Of a DNA stretch of 64,000 nt, positions 1 to 12,522 are shown in pieces. Location: positions 310,001 through 374,000 of the forward strand of contig PUQB01000110.1 in assembly GCA_003024785.1 (NCBI GenBank), in the 5' to 3' direction. The notes under the pieces were generated by a model. It was not told the origin of the DNA, made no database searches, and saw only the letters and a list, made by a program, of their open reading frames with translations. This stretch comes from Selaginella tamariscina. Lineage: Eukaryota > Streptophyta > Lycopodiopsida > Selaginellales > Selaginellaceae. Both the position numbers and the translations under genes were made by a program. The first letter of the stretch is position 1; every line of letters begins with the position of its first letter.

Positions 1-770
1 TATTGGTTGCAGATGGTGATCTTGCTCAGCTCACAATAATCGACCACCAATCAGCAAGAGCCATCCTTTTTCTTAACGAAAAGGATAGGTATGCACCAAT
101 TGGAGACTTGGAATGACAAATGAAACCATTAGCCAAGTTGTCGTTGATGTATTCTCGCAAATCTTCAAGCTCGAGTAGAAAAAGACCATAGATTGGTCCA
201 AAGGGAGGTGCCTTACCTTCAATAGTATCAATTGGGTAGTCATACGGATGATGTTCTGGAAGATGGCTAGCTTGAACCTTGTTGAAGATGTTTGCAAACT
301 CGTGGTATGTAGACATCAAAGAACTAGGAGCAAATGTCGGAGCAAAGGTCAAAGATGGAGTCACCATCATGGCAAAATTGTGTCGGGTTAAGTACGGCCA
401 ACACGGATGAATTTTGCCAAAGATATGGTCGAGATACAGATTGGAGTCTTAGATGTCGACAAAGTTGGAGTTGTTGTCGAAGTCGGAGCTAATGCCATCG
501 TAGTCAAAGTCGAAGAATTGTGTCAGGCCAAAGTTGTGGGAGTGGTTGCTCCCACAGAAGTCGTGGGAGTGCTCGCTCCCACAAAATGAGGATGGATTGA
601 ATTGGGTTGGAGACGAAACGAAGCCAGAGATGAACATGATGTTGGCGTCAAGATCAGAACCAAAAATGAAGACGAAGTCAAAAGCAAGAACTGGAGGTGC
701 CAAAATATAGCAAAGAGTCCGAGTTGCAGAGATGTTGTTGTCATGACTAAAGCCAATAACAAAATGTGAG
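1..770 (-). mobile_element. Ty3 retrotransposon fragment (protease-RT linker and RT start)
   Basis: Read on the minus strand, 370 to 26 encodes the start of a Ty3-type reverse transcriptase, with the hallmark stretches LPEHHPYDYPID, EGKAPPFGPIYGL and LREYINDNLANGFI. Upstream (about 700-400) is a low-complexity linker with short palindromic GTGGGAG/CTCCCAC units. The same arrangement recurs on the plus strand at 6,840-7,665, so both belong to one family. The fragment runs off the left edge of the window and has lost the reading frame after the RT start. It is a dead fragment with no full pol. Confidence 0.75.
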
Positions 771-1158
771 CGGAATTGAAGAAGAAAAGAAGAAGGAGAA
801 GAATACTAAATACTTAGTATTAAAAGAGATCAGCTAACAACTGGTGTTGAATTGGAATGTTAAAAACCTAATTCTAGCCTCCTTTATATACTAGGGCTTG
901 GCATCTCTAGACCACCGGTATAAATCTGAATTTGAACCTCTGGTTCTAGATTTGAATTTGGACCTCTGGTTCTAGATCTAAATTTGAACCTCTAATTTTG
1001 ACCATCAGTTCCTTATCCTAAAATATTTTAAGAGAATATTCCAATGTTGGCATATATCAGCTTCAGCATCATTTTAGAATATTCTAAAGGAATATTTTAG
1101 TGTTGACATATACTAGCATTAGCATTAACTTGGTATATTTTGGTGGCTCATGATACCA
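770..1158 (-). repeat. LTR of a Ty3 element
   Basis: On the minus strand a purine tract (GAAGAGGGGGGA) immediately precedes TGGTATCATGAGCC at 1,158, as expected for a polypurine tract followed by a 3' LTR. The segment is AT-rich, contains a TATATAAAGG box near 890 and is followed on the minus strand by Ty3 coding sequence. A diverged relative of this LTR lies on the plus strand at about 54,400-54,650. The inner edge near 770 is approximate. Confidence 0.55.
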
Positions 1159-1279
1159 TCCCCCCTCTTCGATGACGAGTTCCACCAGTTAGACCATAGT
1201 GGGATCCAAGCTTGTTCAGGTAATGAGCATGGACTGTGGCAATGGCTTGTTGAGCATTACCCAAGTTCTCCACAAGCTC

Positions 1280-2140
1280 TCAAGTGTGGTCACTAGAAGA
1301 GTAACAAGCCCAATCAATAAGATAATAAAGCTTACCATGAAGGAGCTTGGAGTCCAAAATAGCATGAACTTCATTTTCGGATTCATTGTTGAGTTCAACA
1401 AGTGGTGGTAGTGGCATAGTACGTTTAGAAATGGTACTAGGTATATATAGCTCAAGAACAAAAACATGGAGAATTGGGTGGATCTTTATGGTAGAATGAA
1501 GCTGAAGACGGAATGCAACCTCATTGACCTTACCAACAATTGGAAATGGTCCAAGGTGTTGATAGTTGAACTTCTGAGATGGGTTAAGTGGTCTATAAAC
1601 TTTGTTGAAGAAGCCAAACCCAATCACCAACTTGGAGAATAGGGGCGGTTTGATAGTGTTGGTCGGCAGCTACTTTGTGGGAGGCTTGGGCCCAGTGGAG
1701 GTGATGAGCCAACTCCTCATGAATAACTTGAAGGTGGTTGAGGCAATCTTCTGCTGATGGGTCAATTAGAACCTCAACACGAGCATGCAATGACTAGTGA
1801 GGATGTTGATCATGGATTGCAAAGAATGGGGATTGACCTGTAGAAGCATGCACTGAGTTGTTGTATGCAAACTTTGCAAGGGGCAAGAGGTCACCCCAAT
1901 TGTCATGTTGGTAATTGTTGAAGCATCAAAGGTACTGCTTCAAAATTTGAATGGTACGTTTAGATTGACCATCAATTTGTGGGTGATACCCCGAGGACAA
2001 CTTGCACACAATGTTTAAAAGCTAGAGTAGTCACTTCCAAAACTTAGTAGCAAACCGAGGGACACAATGAATGATGATATCGTTAGGCAGACCATGCAGT
2101 CAAAAAATCTTCTTAAGCACCAGTTCCACTGGTCGATAGG
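1280..2140 (-). pseudogene. Ty3 integrase, C-terminal half with chromodomain-like tail
   Basis: The minus strand encodes a broken integrase. From high to low coordinate: a core fragment LHGLPNDIIIHC (about 2,100-2,060), then AYNNSVHASTGQSPF, then the C-terminal motif LGPFPIVGKVNEVAFRLQL and IHPILHVFVLELY (1,530-1,440), ending in a chromodomain-like ILDSKLLHGKLYYLIDW (about 1,330-1,290). Frame changes and stops separate the pieces. It sits directly before the polypurine tract and LTR at 1,158, so this is the 3' end of a minus-strand element. Confidence 0.7.
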
Positions 2141-4550
2141 GCTACCGCTCCCGGGAATGGGACCTACGGCTCCGGTCTCTTGACCGTGACCTCCATGAGG
2201 TTGGTTATTCCCTTCCATTCTACGCCCATAACTCCTTCGACTGTCCGTGTCCCCTTTTGCCTTCCGTTCCATTGTCAATGCAGCTGCCTGTGGTAGCCTA
2301 TTGCTCAGGAGTTTGGACAGTCGATAGCAATTGTCTGTGTTGTGGGATCGTGGATGTTACATACCCGACAGTACTTGTCCCTGCGTGCGGTGTATCCCAT
2401 TTGAGTTAGTGTTGCAGTTAAATCTTCCTTCCATGCTGCCACCCGGTGGGTTTCCCCTCTCTGTAGCTGCATGTGCCCCTTGGCTTCCGATCATATCTTC
2501 TTTCTGGTAGGCTTCAGGACGTTTGAGAGGTTTTCCTCTTCTGTGGTGGTGTCGTTTGCCCATTCGGCGTTTGATTTGTCCTATGTCTTCTTCTCCTAAC
2601 GTCTCTCGGCTTCCCACTTCTCAACCTTCTTGGCATACTGGAGTAACTTGTCAAATGTCCGATCGTCGTCTAGCCCGATCCACTTGCAAATCTCCAGCCA
2701 TAGTCCCTTTTGCTACCACATTTTCTTGGTTAGGTTAACTGTGGCATCCCTTAACCAGGCGATGTACCCCAACATGCGAACTATGTATTCATTGACTGAC
2801 TCTCCCACTTTCTGCTTCAAGCTCGTTAGCTTATGGATTACCACTTCCTCGCTCTTTTCCTCCCGGAAGGTATTCAGAAATGCCCTTTGTGCGGTTTTTC
2901 AGCGAGCTCCTTCGTTTGCCTCGTGGAATCGATTTAGCAGGCAGGCATGTGCTTTTTTGTCCAGAGTGCATGCGAATGCACTCAACTTCTTGTGGTTGTC
3001 GCCTACATTTCTCCTGCTCGAACTTATGTACACGCTGGTCTACATCTTCACCCTTCGCTCCTCAGAATGCGGGCAAGGGCACTGTTATTGTGTTATCCTG
3101 CATTTGACTAAGCGCGTGGGCTAGTAAGGTCACCATATCGATTCCCATGGCATCCCATGGAGCCTGGGAGGTGCTCTGATCTGGATCCTCCGCTTCAAAC
3201 ATGTTGTAGTCCATGTCCCAGTATCCTGCGGGTACCTTTTTCCTCCCTCGCAACCTCGCCCTCCGGCTGAGGGTGGGTGACAAGGACGGGCTTCTCCCGG
3301 CTATCTCTCAAGGGCCCCCTTCGCAGGACCAACCTGACGGCTGGTGGTGCAATATACCTCGGTTGGACGATATTGCCTCGTCCAGTGGGTGGCTTTGTAG
3401 GACCATGTGACCCTGCAAAATCCCCTCGCGATGTCGAAATGGTCGTGGTTGTCAGGGCAGATTCTCCTCGCCCTGAGATGGTATCCCCTCGTCTCATGGT
3501 GGTTGCGGCTCCACCATGCGCTGTTACAAAATTTTCTCGCGGGGTCATATCTTGGTCGCTAGGGTGGATTTCCTTCCCCCTAGGACGGAATCCCCTCATC
3601 CCTTGCCAAGAGTGACCATTGTGTGGCCACCCTTGCTAGTACCTCTTCCCAATTCATCAGTTCGTTGATGTCCACTCACCTTTGTGCAGGTGGTCGTCCC
3701 ATGTGTAACTCGACCTTCTGAAGCCTCAGGTTCTCATCACGGTACCCACCTTGGCCTGTTGCATCGTCCAATCAATTGAACTTTTGGTGCAGAGGTTAGT
3801 TTATCGGTATTCGATGCCCCTCCCTACGGGGGCCTTTCAAATGAGGCTCTTCCTCCCCTTTTTTCAAGCATCCACAGTCCTCCCACCTTACCATGGTGGG
3901 TGATGGCGTCCCTGGGTTTCCTACCTTACATCCCTCATAGCATTAGCCACGCCGGACCTCCAGCTCTTGTCCCCATCGTTATCCTCGCTGATTTCGCCGC
4001 CTTGGAATTCCTGCCTCCAGCGTAGGCCTTCCCTCTCCTAGGGTTCTCCTGCACGAGGTCTCCTCCTTCAAGGGTTGGGTTCGGCTCTTCAATGTGGGGG
4101 CTCATCGTAGCCGTCACTTTCACCTACGTCAAGAGGGGGTGGAGGGCTTCCATCATCTTGCCATCCATCCTACTCTACATCGTAGGTCATTGCCGAGTAG
4201 GGTCACCCGTCTAGGTGCTACTCATTCTCACATGCTCCTACACCTGGAATGACATCCGGACGTGTTGTGGGTTCTTCATACCTTTCTTCGTTGTCTTTAG
4301 CTTGCGACTACCTCTGATGTTGTTGTGCCAAGTTTACCGCTTCTCGGAGGTTTGACCATGGTGTTTGCGTCCATTGTGGCAACCGGGTGCCTCTCTGCCC
4401 TCCATTAATCTCTCTTGGCCAACCTGACGCGTCCTCCTGCCAGATGGTACTCCCTGATTTCCAGCTGTTCAAATGAGTTAATCCCGGCTCTCTTGTCTCT
4501 CCTTCAAGCCGCAACCCTGCTTGCTACGGTGAACTCTATCCGTGTGTAAG
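2140..4550 (-). pseudogene. Ty3-type gag region, degenerate
   Basis: On the minus strand around 2,900-2,640 a retrotransposon gag domain is readable across frames: AFLNTFREEKSEEVVIHKL followed by LKQKVGESVNEYIVRMLGYI and a conserved WLRDATVNL. Upstream (about 3,283-3,062) lies an acidic N-terminal stretch. The C-terminal part (about 2,620-2,150) is basic and carries a weak cysteine cluster. There is no intact reading frame. At 2,140 the gag remnant abuts integrase with no protease or reverse transcriptase between, so either the element is internally deleted or two elements are joined. Plus-strand open frames here are antisense shadows. Confidence 0.55.
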
Positions 4551-5228
4551 TACTATCCCTCCTTGGTCGCCACAAATGGTCGTCGGGGACTTTGCAAACT
4601 AGATGTGATGTAACTATGAAGTCTCGGTGGTTGCCAGGACGCTGTGGGTAGTGTCCAATCCCAAGGGTCCACCTTGGTGAGTTAGTCTTACCTCAGGAGC
4701 ACTGGAAAGTGCTGAGATGGCCTCTACCCGGACGCCTCGAGGGCCCATGTACAAGTGAGGATGAGTTCTCCTAGGCACAGTGCTTCGCTTTATGTCTGTA
4801 TGTCATCGAACTAGGAGCGGGGCAAGAGGAGAGTAAACAGAGAGGTGGTGGACAAAAGGAATAAATATATATATATATATTGCATGTCCGAGTACAAAGC
4901 TACCCTAGAGAAGGAGATACAAAGAAAAAGATGGATTAGAAGGACCCCGACCCACTACCAGCCTTCCTACTTATATAATGGGTCAATTAGTGCTAGACCC
5001 TAGGTACAGGTGGCACTCTCCATTGGTCTACTACCTTGTGACAGAGTCCTGCTTGTAGCATTTATGTGTCTCCCTCATGCGTGAAGTCCCGAGTACCTTG
5101 GTAGTTGATCCGGATGATCGAATCTACACCTAGGTTAAGCATTGCCTAATAGCTGTTGTTGTTAGTCCATACTTGTTATACCTTCGCCACTTGGCCGCTC
5201 CACTCCGTCGCTCGTTCACATTGGTTGG
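4550..5228. other. Stretch without a recognisable gene
   Basis: No coding signal found. It contains an (AT)n tract near 4,866-4,880 and GC-rich repeat-like sequence. Its position upstream of the minus-strand gag remnant suggests leader or LTR sequence, but no matching LTR copy was found in the window. Confidence 0.4.
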
Positions 5229-6067
5229 CGGTTTGACAGTGGTTAAACCACCGTCCCCACAAAATCTAGTAAAGTACCCATGTTAGGAACCCGTACTCAC
5301 ACCCTCAGTTGGCCAAGTCAATGGTCAAGGCTCACCTTATGAGTCAAGATATGTGGGTTAGCCGAGCTGTAAATATTGTTCCTAGCTTGGCGTGGATGAG
5401 GCGGCCAGAGCAAGGCCTCAACCACTAATCTTGCAGAACATGAACTCGGACAATCCTTTCCAGGCTTGCAAGCAAGTTGATAGTCCCAAGAATCGACTAA
5501 TTCCTTGAACTTGACGAACCAAGTCACAAGGGCGAAATCATGCCAATGATATAACCCAAAGGTGGGACGTACCCATGTTGCATGGAAGTTAGAGTGGCAC
5601 AATGGAGAGTTGTGCCTTAACGACACAAGTTTAGTTTGCACTAGTAAGAGAATAACGAGCTCTCTTTTGAACTTAGGAACTCTCACTACATATTCCCCCC
5701 TTTGTTTTTCTAATTAAGTGGGTTGGCATGGAATGTCAGCCCTTAATGAATGAGATGACTTAACTTACTAACCCTAAACCTAACCCTGGGGGGGGTGTGG
5801 TGTTAGGACAACCCTAGGGGTGTCCCTAACCCTTTTTGACAAGCTATACTCTTTGAGGAAACCTATCTGAATTGTCAAATTGAGGGAAAGTTTTTTAAAT
5901 GGAAGTGTTAGCTTCACCTAGAGTTTCTTACAAATACCTCAGCTAAACTATCACTAGATACCCAAGTGCACTACATGAGCCTGTTTCTTCTACATCTAGA
6001 GTTCGTCACACAACTTAAAAAGTTAAACCCTAAAGTAAAGTGTCGAGTCATAGTAAAAACTATGACT
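5228..6067. repeat. LTR-like repeat, copy 1 of 3
   Basis: This block is homologous to 16,673-17,564 (opposite orientation) and to part of 57,848-59,652 (same orientation). Shared landmarks include GTAAAAACTATGAC at one end, the CCTAACCCT-rich centre and the fragment GTGCACTACATGAGCCTGTT (in the other copies GTGCACTAAGCGGGCCTGTT). The right edge at 6,067 abuts Ty3 gag sequence. The left edge is indistinct and no target-site duplication was found. The open frame at 5,318-5,686 lies inside the repeat and is not a gene. Confidence 0.65.
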
Positions 6068-8102
6068 TCAAGAGAAACGTTCCGACTAGTGTTTTGTCCT
6101 CCAGCTCCAATAGTGGAAGAGCCACCAATCACCTTGTCTTTTGACGTTGAACCGATGCAAGTAGATGCTCTCTAACCATGAGGGCCACTGACACAAGCTG
6201 AGTGCCAACGATGTCTTCAAGCAAATTTGTGTTTCTATTGCAATAAGGAGGGACTCCGAATTGTTAGGTGCCCAAATTGATAACAAATCCAAGCTAAGAT
6301 GGTGGATGGTCCCCCAATTGAGTTTAGAAACAAGGAAGTTCAATACAAAGAGGAGCACTCTGGCTGGACTACCACAAGTTTGCTCCAAATATCTCTTTTT
6401 CAATGGTAGTTCTACCTGTGATTGCGGCAACAAACACTAGCAAGCCCTTTTTCTATTTGATTATTATCTCAACATCCGATGGTATCCAAGTTAATGTAGC
6501 GGCTCTACTCGATAGTGGTGCAACTAGCAACTTGATTGACCACCTCTTCATTTAGCAACATAATCTAAAATGTCATCAACTTTCGATCCAATTGGGTTGA
6601 CGATTGTTGATGGAAGACCAATGACGTCTGGTGATATTACTGAAGAAACGATGTTCCTCATAATCACCCTCGGTACTATCTCATGCTTGGTCTCATTCAA
6701 AGTCACCTCAATACCCAACACTCTGGTTATTCTTGGTCTTCCTTGGTTCAAGACCTTCAATCTGCAAATTGATTGGACAACTCGTACCCTTGTTGTTTAT
6801 GCTTTAACTTATGTTCCGTCTCCAACTCCTAGCCGTGTCTCGACAACATTGGTTCATGGTAGTACCTCTGCACTCTTGACTCCTAGCCGTATCTCAACAA
6901 CTTTAACTCCTGGCAATACTTTTGCAATTTTGACTCCTTGCCGCATTTTGGGATCTCCAGTTCTTGGCAGCACTTCTTGCATCTCTGACTTTGACTCTAG
7001 CTCTAACTCCAATTCCATCTCTAGCTCTAGCTTTGACTCCAATCTTGGCATTATCATCGTCTTCGGCTCCAATCCGCCTTTGTCCAAGTTTCATGGGAGT
7101 GAGCGCTCCCACGACTCAGCAGTCGAGGTTCATGAGAGCGAGCACTCCCATAAAACCTTCATGGGGGTTTGTGGGAGTAGCCGCTCCCATGACTTCGGCC
7201 CGACATCCGTTTGCAACTCTGACGACATCCATTTCGATTTCAACTTTGATTTTTGACTTCGACTTCAACTCCGACGACTCTGACAATCCATATCTCAATG
7301 GTAGTGGCAATGCGAGTGGATGAGGCTGAGTTAGTTGTCTTTGGATAATTAAATAATAATAAACTTCAAATTTGTTGCCCATTTCTTTGGCAAAGTTTAT
7401 CCAATGCTGGCCATACTTAGCCTAACATGGTTTTGCCATGATGGTGATTCCGTCTTCGACATCTACTCTGACACCTGCTCCTAGTTCCTTGTCGGCAGCT
7501 TACCATGACTTTATGGATGTATTCGACAAAGTCCAAGCCAGTTGTCTTCCTAAACATCGTTCGTATAATTGCTTGATGGATATTATTGAAGGTAAGACAC
7601 CTCCCTTTGGTTCGACCTATGGTCTTCTCTTGAAGCTTTGTGGAAATACATCAACAATAACTTAGTTAATGGTTTCATTCATCATTCCAAGTCTCCAACT
7701 AGTGCACCTATCTTTTTTGTTAAAAAAAAGATGGCTCTCTCCAGTTGGTGATAGATTATCGTGAGCTGAATAAAATCACCATCCATAACATGTATCCTCT
7801 TCCTCTGATCTTCAAGATTCTTGAATGTCTTCATAGGGCCTATTACTTTACGAAGATTGAACTCCAAGGTGCCTACAACCTACTCCATATCTATCCGGGG
7901 ATGAATGAAAGACTGCTTTCTACACATGTTATGGACACTTTGAGTACACAATTATGCCTTTTGGGTTAACCAATGCCTCTACAGTTTTTCAACATATGGC
8001 CAATGACTCTTTCCACAACTTTCTCGACTAGTTTGTGATTATCTACTTGGACGACATGCTTATCTTTTTGAAGATGGAGGAGAAACATCAACAACATGTC
8101 TA
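6068..8102 (+). pseudogene. Ty3 element A, first part: gag end, protease, RT
   Basis: This is a degenerate plus-strand Ty3 gag-pol. In order: a zinc-knuckle remnant LCFYCNKEG with its histidine lost (about 6,228), the aspartic protease active site LLDSGATSNLID at 6,505-6,540, the protease C-terminal ILGLPWF (about 6,730), a Ser/Thr-rich linker with three palindromic repeats (7,090-7,195), and reverse transcriptase from 7,490 onward with VIDYRELNKITIHNMYPLP and the catalytic YLDD at 8,044-8,055. Stops and frame changes make it non-functional. It is interrupted at 8,103 by element B and resumes at 10,543 with RNase H. Confidence 0.8.
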
Positions 8103-8330
8103 TGATGATCTAGCTATGTCACATAGATACGGATATGGGTACATATACGAATATGGATAAGGTCAAGACAAAGATAGCCCAAGTCTAGATTTGGCCTCCC
8201 TTAATGGTATTTAAGGGTGGTCATGATTAGGGTTAAGCATTCTGGGCTAGTTTAGGAGTTAAGCCTTTTGTCTTGTTCTGTTCTCTGTAATCCAGCTTTG
8301 TCTTCTATCTTTGCGGCTTGGTTCTTGATA
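8103..8330 (+). repeat. 5' LTR of Ty3 element B
   Basis: It matches 10,174-10,388, with shared blocks such as GGTCAAGACAAAGATAGCC and CTTGTCTTGTTCTGTTCTCT. It contains a TATTTAAGG box near 8,210. The ends are approximate. Confidence 0.6.
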
Positions 8331-10173
8331 GTTTGAACTAGAATCCTTCTTCATTCCTCGGTTCCGAGTTTTCAAGTTCCTCACTATGTCTTCTATCGAT
8401 GTAGAGCTCCTCGCATAATAATTTCAGCAATTATAACTTGAGAATCAACAACTGCAACAGAATCTACAACTATAGTCATCTTCATCACGGGTTTCTGAAC
8501 CAAAAGTCAGTCTACTGGCTAAGTTTGATTCAAGGTCACAATTTTGGGGTTTTATGAATCTAGTTCAACTAGTCTTTTGGCTACACATGCACCGATACCC
8601 TATGGCTACATCACAAGTGGTCTCGTTGGCACACTCCTCACTGGAGTGGCTTTGAAGTGGTTTGCACCCTTACTTGAGAAGGACTCACCACTCTTGACTT
8701 CATGGGATACGTTCTTTCAAGATTTTGAAGCTACCTTCGGCGATTTGGATCGTAAGAGCACATCGATAACCAAGCTTCGATGACTACGATAAGGTTCCTG
8801 CGTACCATCCAAATATGCTTCTGAGTTTTAGTTACTTTCATGCAACATCAATTGGGACAACGTTGCTCTCCATGATCATGTTTAGGGAAGAACTTCATGA
8901 CGACATCAAGGATCTACTGCTCACTTTCGAGGACCCCAAATTCTTTAGACAAAGCTATTGCTCATGTAGTTCGATACGACAATTGCCTTTGTGAGCAATG
9001 TCAAGAGAAACGTGACCAGTGTTTTGTACTTCAACTCCACCAGTGCAAGAGCCATCGGCCACTCCATCTTCAGATGTGAAACTAATGCAAGTGATGCTCT
9101 CCGACCATGAGGGCCACAATTGCTAGGTGCCTAATCCAAGCTAAGGTGGTGGATGGTCCCTGATTGAGTCGGGAAATGAGGAGGTCCAATACGAATAGGA
9201 GCACTTCGACTAAACTACCACAAGTTTGCTCCAATTATCTCTTCTTCAATGGTAGTTCTACTTGTGATTCCGACAACAAACACTATCAAGCCCTTTCTCT
9301 ATCCAATTACTATCTCAACATCTGACGGTATTCAAGTTAATGTAGCGGCTCTACTCGATAGTGGTGCAACTGGCAACTTGATTGACTACCTCTTCATCCT
9401 CAGTTGAAACGCACTATATAGACCCTAAGTAGTAATTATGGTGCTTCATCAACTACCAACAGGATGATTGGTTAATGCTACTACCTTTAACTGAGTTCTC
9501 CTACAACAACTACAAACATGCATCAATTGTTATGTCACCTTTTTATGCTTTGACATGTCAACATCCTCAATGGAGTTTTGATACACCTGGGGCCTTAGAA
9601 AATCCGTTTGCTGAGGACCATCTTGAGTGTCTTCAATATGTCTAGGCTACGCTTCATCAACATCTACTAGAGGCATAGGAACATCAAAGACAACAACCGC
9701 TCGGTATTGTAAGGACAATCTAGTTTAGTAGGTTGGTGAGCAAGTTTGGCTTTTTTCAACACAACATTAAGACTACAAGGCCTTGTGAGAAATTCAACTA
9801 TTAGTGACTTGGTTTGTTTTTGGTGGCAACCCATATCAATGATGTGGCTTATCGACTGAGCTTCTCTCCTTGATGCACATCCATTCGGCATTCCATGTTT
9901 CTCTTCTCAAGCTGTACCATTTGAACATGCTTCTTAGTCAAACTTCACCACCTCTAGCTTTGGTTACAATTGACAATGACTTGGAATATAAAGTCAACGA
10001 GATCTTGGACTCCAAGTTCCTTCATTGCCATCTTTATTACTTCGTCGATTAGGTTGGCTATCCTCCAAGTGAACACTTCTGGGAACCCGCCTTGAATATG
10101 TAACACACTAGTGACGCTGTCAACGACTTCCATTGTAGGTATCATGACAAGCCTAGTCTTGAAGGAGGGGTGG

Positions 10174-10388
10174 TGTAACGATCTGACTATGTCACACGAA
10201 TACGGATACAAGTACAGATACAAATACGAATAAGGTCAAGACAAAGATAGCCAAGTCCAGATTTATAGTATATAAGGGTAAACATGATCAGGGTTAAGCA
10301 TTCTGATTCAACACCAGTTTAGGAGCTAAGCCTCTTGTCTTGTTCTGTTCTCTTTAATCTAGCTTTGTTTCTTGCTTGGTTTCTAACA
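10174..10388 (+). repeat. 3' LTR of Ty3 element B
   Basis: It begins TGTAACGATCTGACTATGTC right after a polypurine tract and ends in CA at 10,388. It matches the LTR at 8,103. Confidence 0.65.
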
Positions 10389-10542
10389 GATCATGTCCAC
10401 CCTTATATACTAAAAAGTAAGCCAAAGCTGGACTTGGGCTATTTTTGTCTTAGAACCCAAATCTTGACTTAGTTAACTTTTGTGACCCATATCCATATCC
10501 ATATCCATATCCATATACGTGTGACATAGTCAGATTGTCACA
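10389..10542 (-). repeat. Inverted LTR fragment, head-to-head with the 3' LTR
   Basis: Read on the minus strand from 10,542 it starts TGTGACAATCTGACTATGTC and runs through the TATATAAGGGTGGACATGATC region, so it is an inverted partial copy of the LTR beside it. It includes a (CATATC)n run at 10,488-10,516. The pair could fold into a hairpin. Confidence 0.6.
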
Positions 10543-11862
10543 ATATCATTTCAGAAAAAGGTCTTCCTATAAAAGGGTAGAAGTAGTGTAACTAGCCCAC
10601 TCCCAAGAACGTCACCAAGCTATATGCCTTCCTCGGATTAGCTAACTACTCCCACAAATTCATCCAAGACTTCAATAAATGTGTGGCACCATTAACAAAT
10701 TTAATGGAACTCAAGTACTTTACCTAGACACCAGCAGCCAAGACAGCTTCCAAGATATCAAGCGGGCTCTCACCAACACCCACTTGCTCGCATTTTTAGA
10801 CCCAAAATCTGCTTTTCACCTTACTATCACTATTGATGCCAGTAATGCAGGGGTGGGAGCGATCCTCACGCAAGGCCACAAAGTCATAGCTTACAAGTCC
10901 AAGAAGCTATGTACCAATCAACAATCATATCATGTCTACCACGCACTATCTAGTTGGAGACACTTCCTTCTCAGCTAGTGAAGTGCAAACCGACCACAAA
11001 TCACTCTAATATTTATTCACGCAACCACAACTAAAACAACACATTGGCAAATGCTCTTAGTCAAATTTCTTCACTCAAATAAGGTATCCATTCCTTCCAC
11101 TACATTACGAATGCACTTTTTTACAGCCTATCCCAATGACCCACTCTTAACTTGACCCTAACATGTACTCAACACTCCCAATAACCCTCAACAGCAAAAT
11201 TTCCAACATCAAGGCTGGGACATCCATGACGGCCTTCTACTCTGGCACCATTGTATTTGTTACCAACAGACTTCCAGGAGCAATTATTTCATGAAGTCGA
11301 CACCTAGGACGTGACAAAAACACTACACCAACTATCACGATGATACTATTGGATGGGCATGTCAAGATGGATTTCAATAGCCTGTAGCAATTGCATGGCT
11401 TGCCAAGCAACTAAAGCGACATGCCAGCCATCACTCAAACTTCTTTAGCCCCTACTAATTCCTACTCGTCATCTCTATGGACTTTACTATAGGACATCCC
11501 AAAACTCAGGATCTTCACCATCGTCGACCGCTTTACAAAAATAGCCCATTTCGTACTTTATAAGACAACGATGAAGGCACACAAAGTAGCGACAATCTTC
11601 ATCAAGCACATAGGTAAGCTTCATGGTGTTCCTCGAACCATCACATCCAATCACGATAGCAAGTTTGTAAGCCATTTTTAGACTAACCTTTTTATAGCCT
11701 TGGGCACTTCTCATCCTTGTATCACCCAATGACCCATGGACAAATAGAAGTTATCAACTGCATCATTGAAGATTTGTTATGATGCTATGTCCAAGATCAC
11801 CCTCACAAATGGGAGCAGTACCTTCACATTGTCGAATTCACTTACAATAACAACCTTAGCCT
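10543..11862 (+). pseudogene. Ty3 element A, second part: RNase H and integrase core
   Basis: This continues element A after the insertion. It encodes FLGLANYSHKFIQDF (RT connection, about 10,630), then the RNase H fragment FLDPKSAFHLTITIDASN and AGVGAILTQGHKVIAYKSKK (10,792-10,900). Integrase core fragments follow (11,610-11,860), including HPHKWEQYLHIVEFTYNNN. Frames are broken repeatedly. The integrase is cut at 11,862 by a Copia insertion with a perfect five-base target duplication, and continues at 17,685. Confidence 0.75.
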
Positions 11863-12093
11863 TGTTGGAGTCGAAAACCAAGGATGAAAATGTGCAAGGT
11901 TAGGAATATTCCTAAAGCTTGCTAGCGCAAACTTAGCTAAGTGTTAGGTGCAAACTTAGGAATATTCTTGAGTTGGTTTAGAGCCGCTAGTATATAGCAA
12001 GCTCATTTCTCTTGTTGTGTTAAGTAATTGTTTCCATCATTTTTATGTGAAAGATCTTGTCTTTCTCTCATTCTAGCTCTTTGTTATTTGTCA
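11863..12093 (+). repeat. Copia 1 5' LTR
   Basis: This 231-bp LTR starts TGTTGGAGTC and ends TTATTTGTCA. Its partner is the split LTR at 16,551-16,672 plus 17,570-17,679. Confidence 0.88.
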
Positions 12094-12522
12094 TGATATC
12101 AGAGTGGGAGCAGAAGGATGAAGATGTTGCCATTGTCACATTTTCCAATGGTTGATCCATTTCCATTTTTTATGGATCTAAAAATTTCTTGAGTTGGAAG
12201 CGTGGGATGGAACTCATCTTGAAGGGCGAGGGAGTTTGGGGTGTCATGAGTGGAAAATGAGTTGAAGCCAGGAGCTGATGTAGGCTACCAAAAGGTGGAC
12301 ACTTGGAGCCGGTGAGAGGACAAGGGACAATAACAATTGGGCTTGTTGTGATGGAGAGCATGCTAAACGATCTCAATCTCGATGAGAGCTACACCAGTAG
12401 CGAGCTCTAAAAGAAACTGTGCAAGAAGTACAAGCAGTAGATGATGCATGTCCAAATTGGCCATCTCTATATAGAGATGGTTAGCATACGGAGGACAAAA
12501 GTCCGAGAATTTTGACCAATTC

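Larger units (their letters stand above)
8103..10542 (+). mobile_element. Ty3 element B, internally deleted, nested in element A
   Basis: An LTR (8,103 to about 8,330) is followed by gag (LKWFAPLLEKDSPLLTSWDT at about 8,660), a protease site LLDSGATGNLID (9,351-9,386), then directly the integrase C-terminus (FHVSLLKLY, about 9,896) and a chromodomain-like tail VNEILDSKFLHCHLYYFVD. A purine tract GAAGGAGGGGTGG precedes the second LTR at 10,174. Reverse transcriptase and most of integrase are missing. Protease-region DNA is nearly identical to that of element A, so B is a close relative. RT of element A ends at the left edge and its RNase H resumes at the right edge. Confidence 0.75.

Noticed and set aside
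2630-3124. 164-residue plus-strand open frame
   Set aside because: It is antisense to a readable gag domain and has no family signature.
5318-5686. 122-residue frame with a similar frame at 17,088-17,513
   Set aside because: Similarity comes from the shared LTR DNA; the frames are not maintained in the third copy.
5770-5790. Telomere repeat
   Set aside because: Only a few irregular CCCTAAA-like units, part of an LTR family with copies elsewhere.
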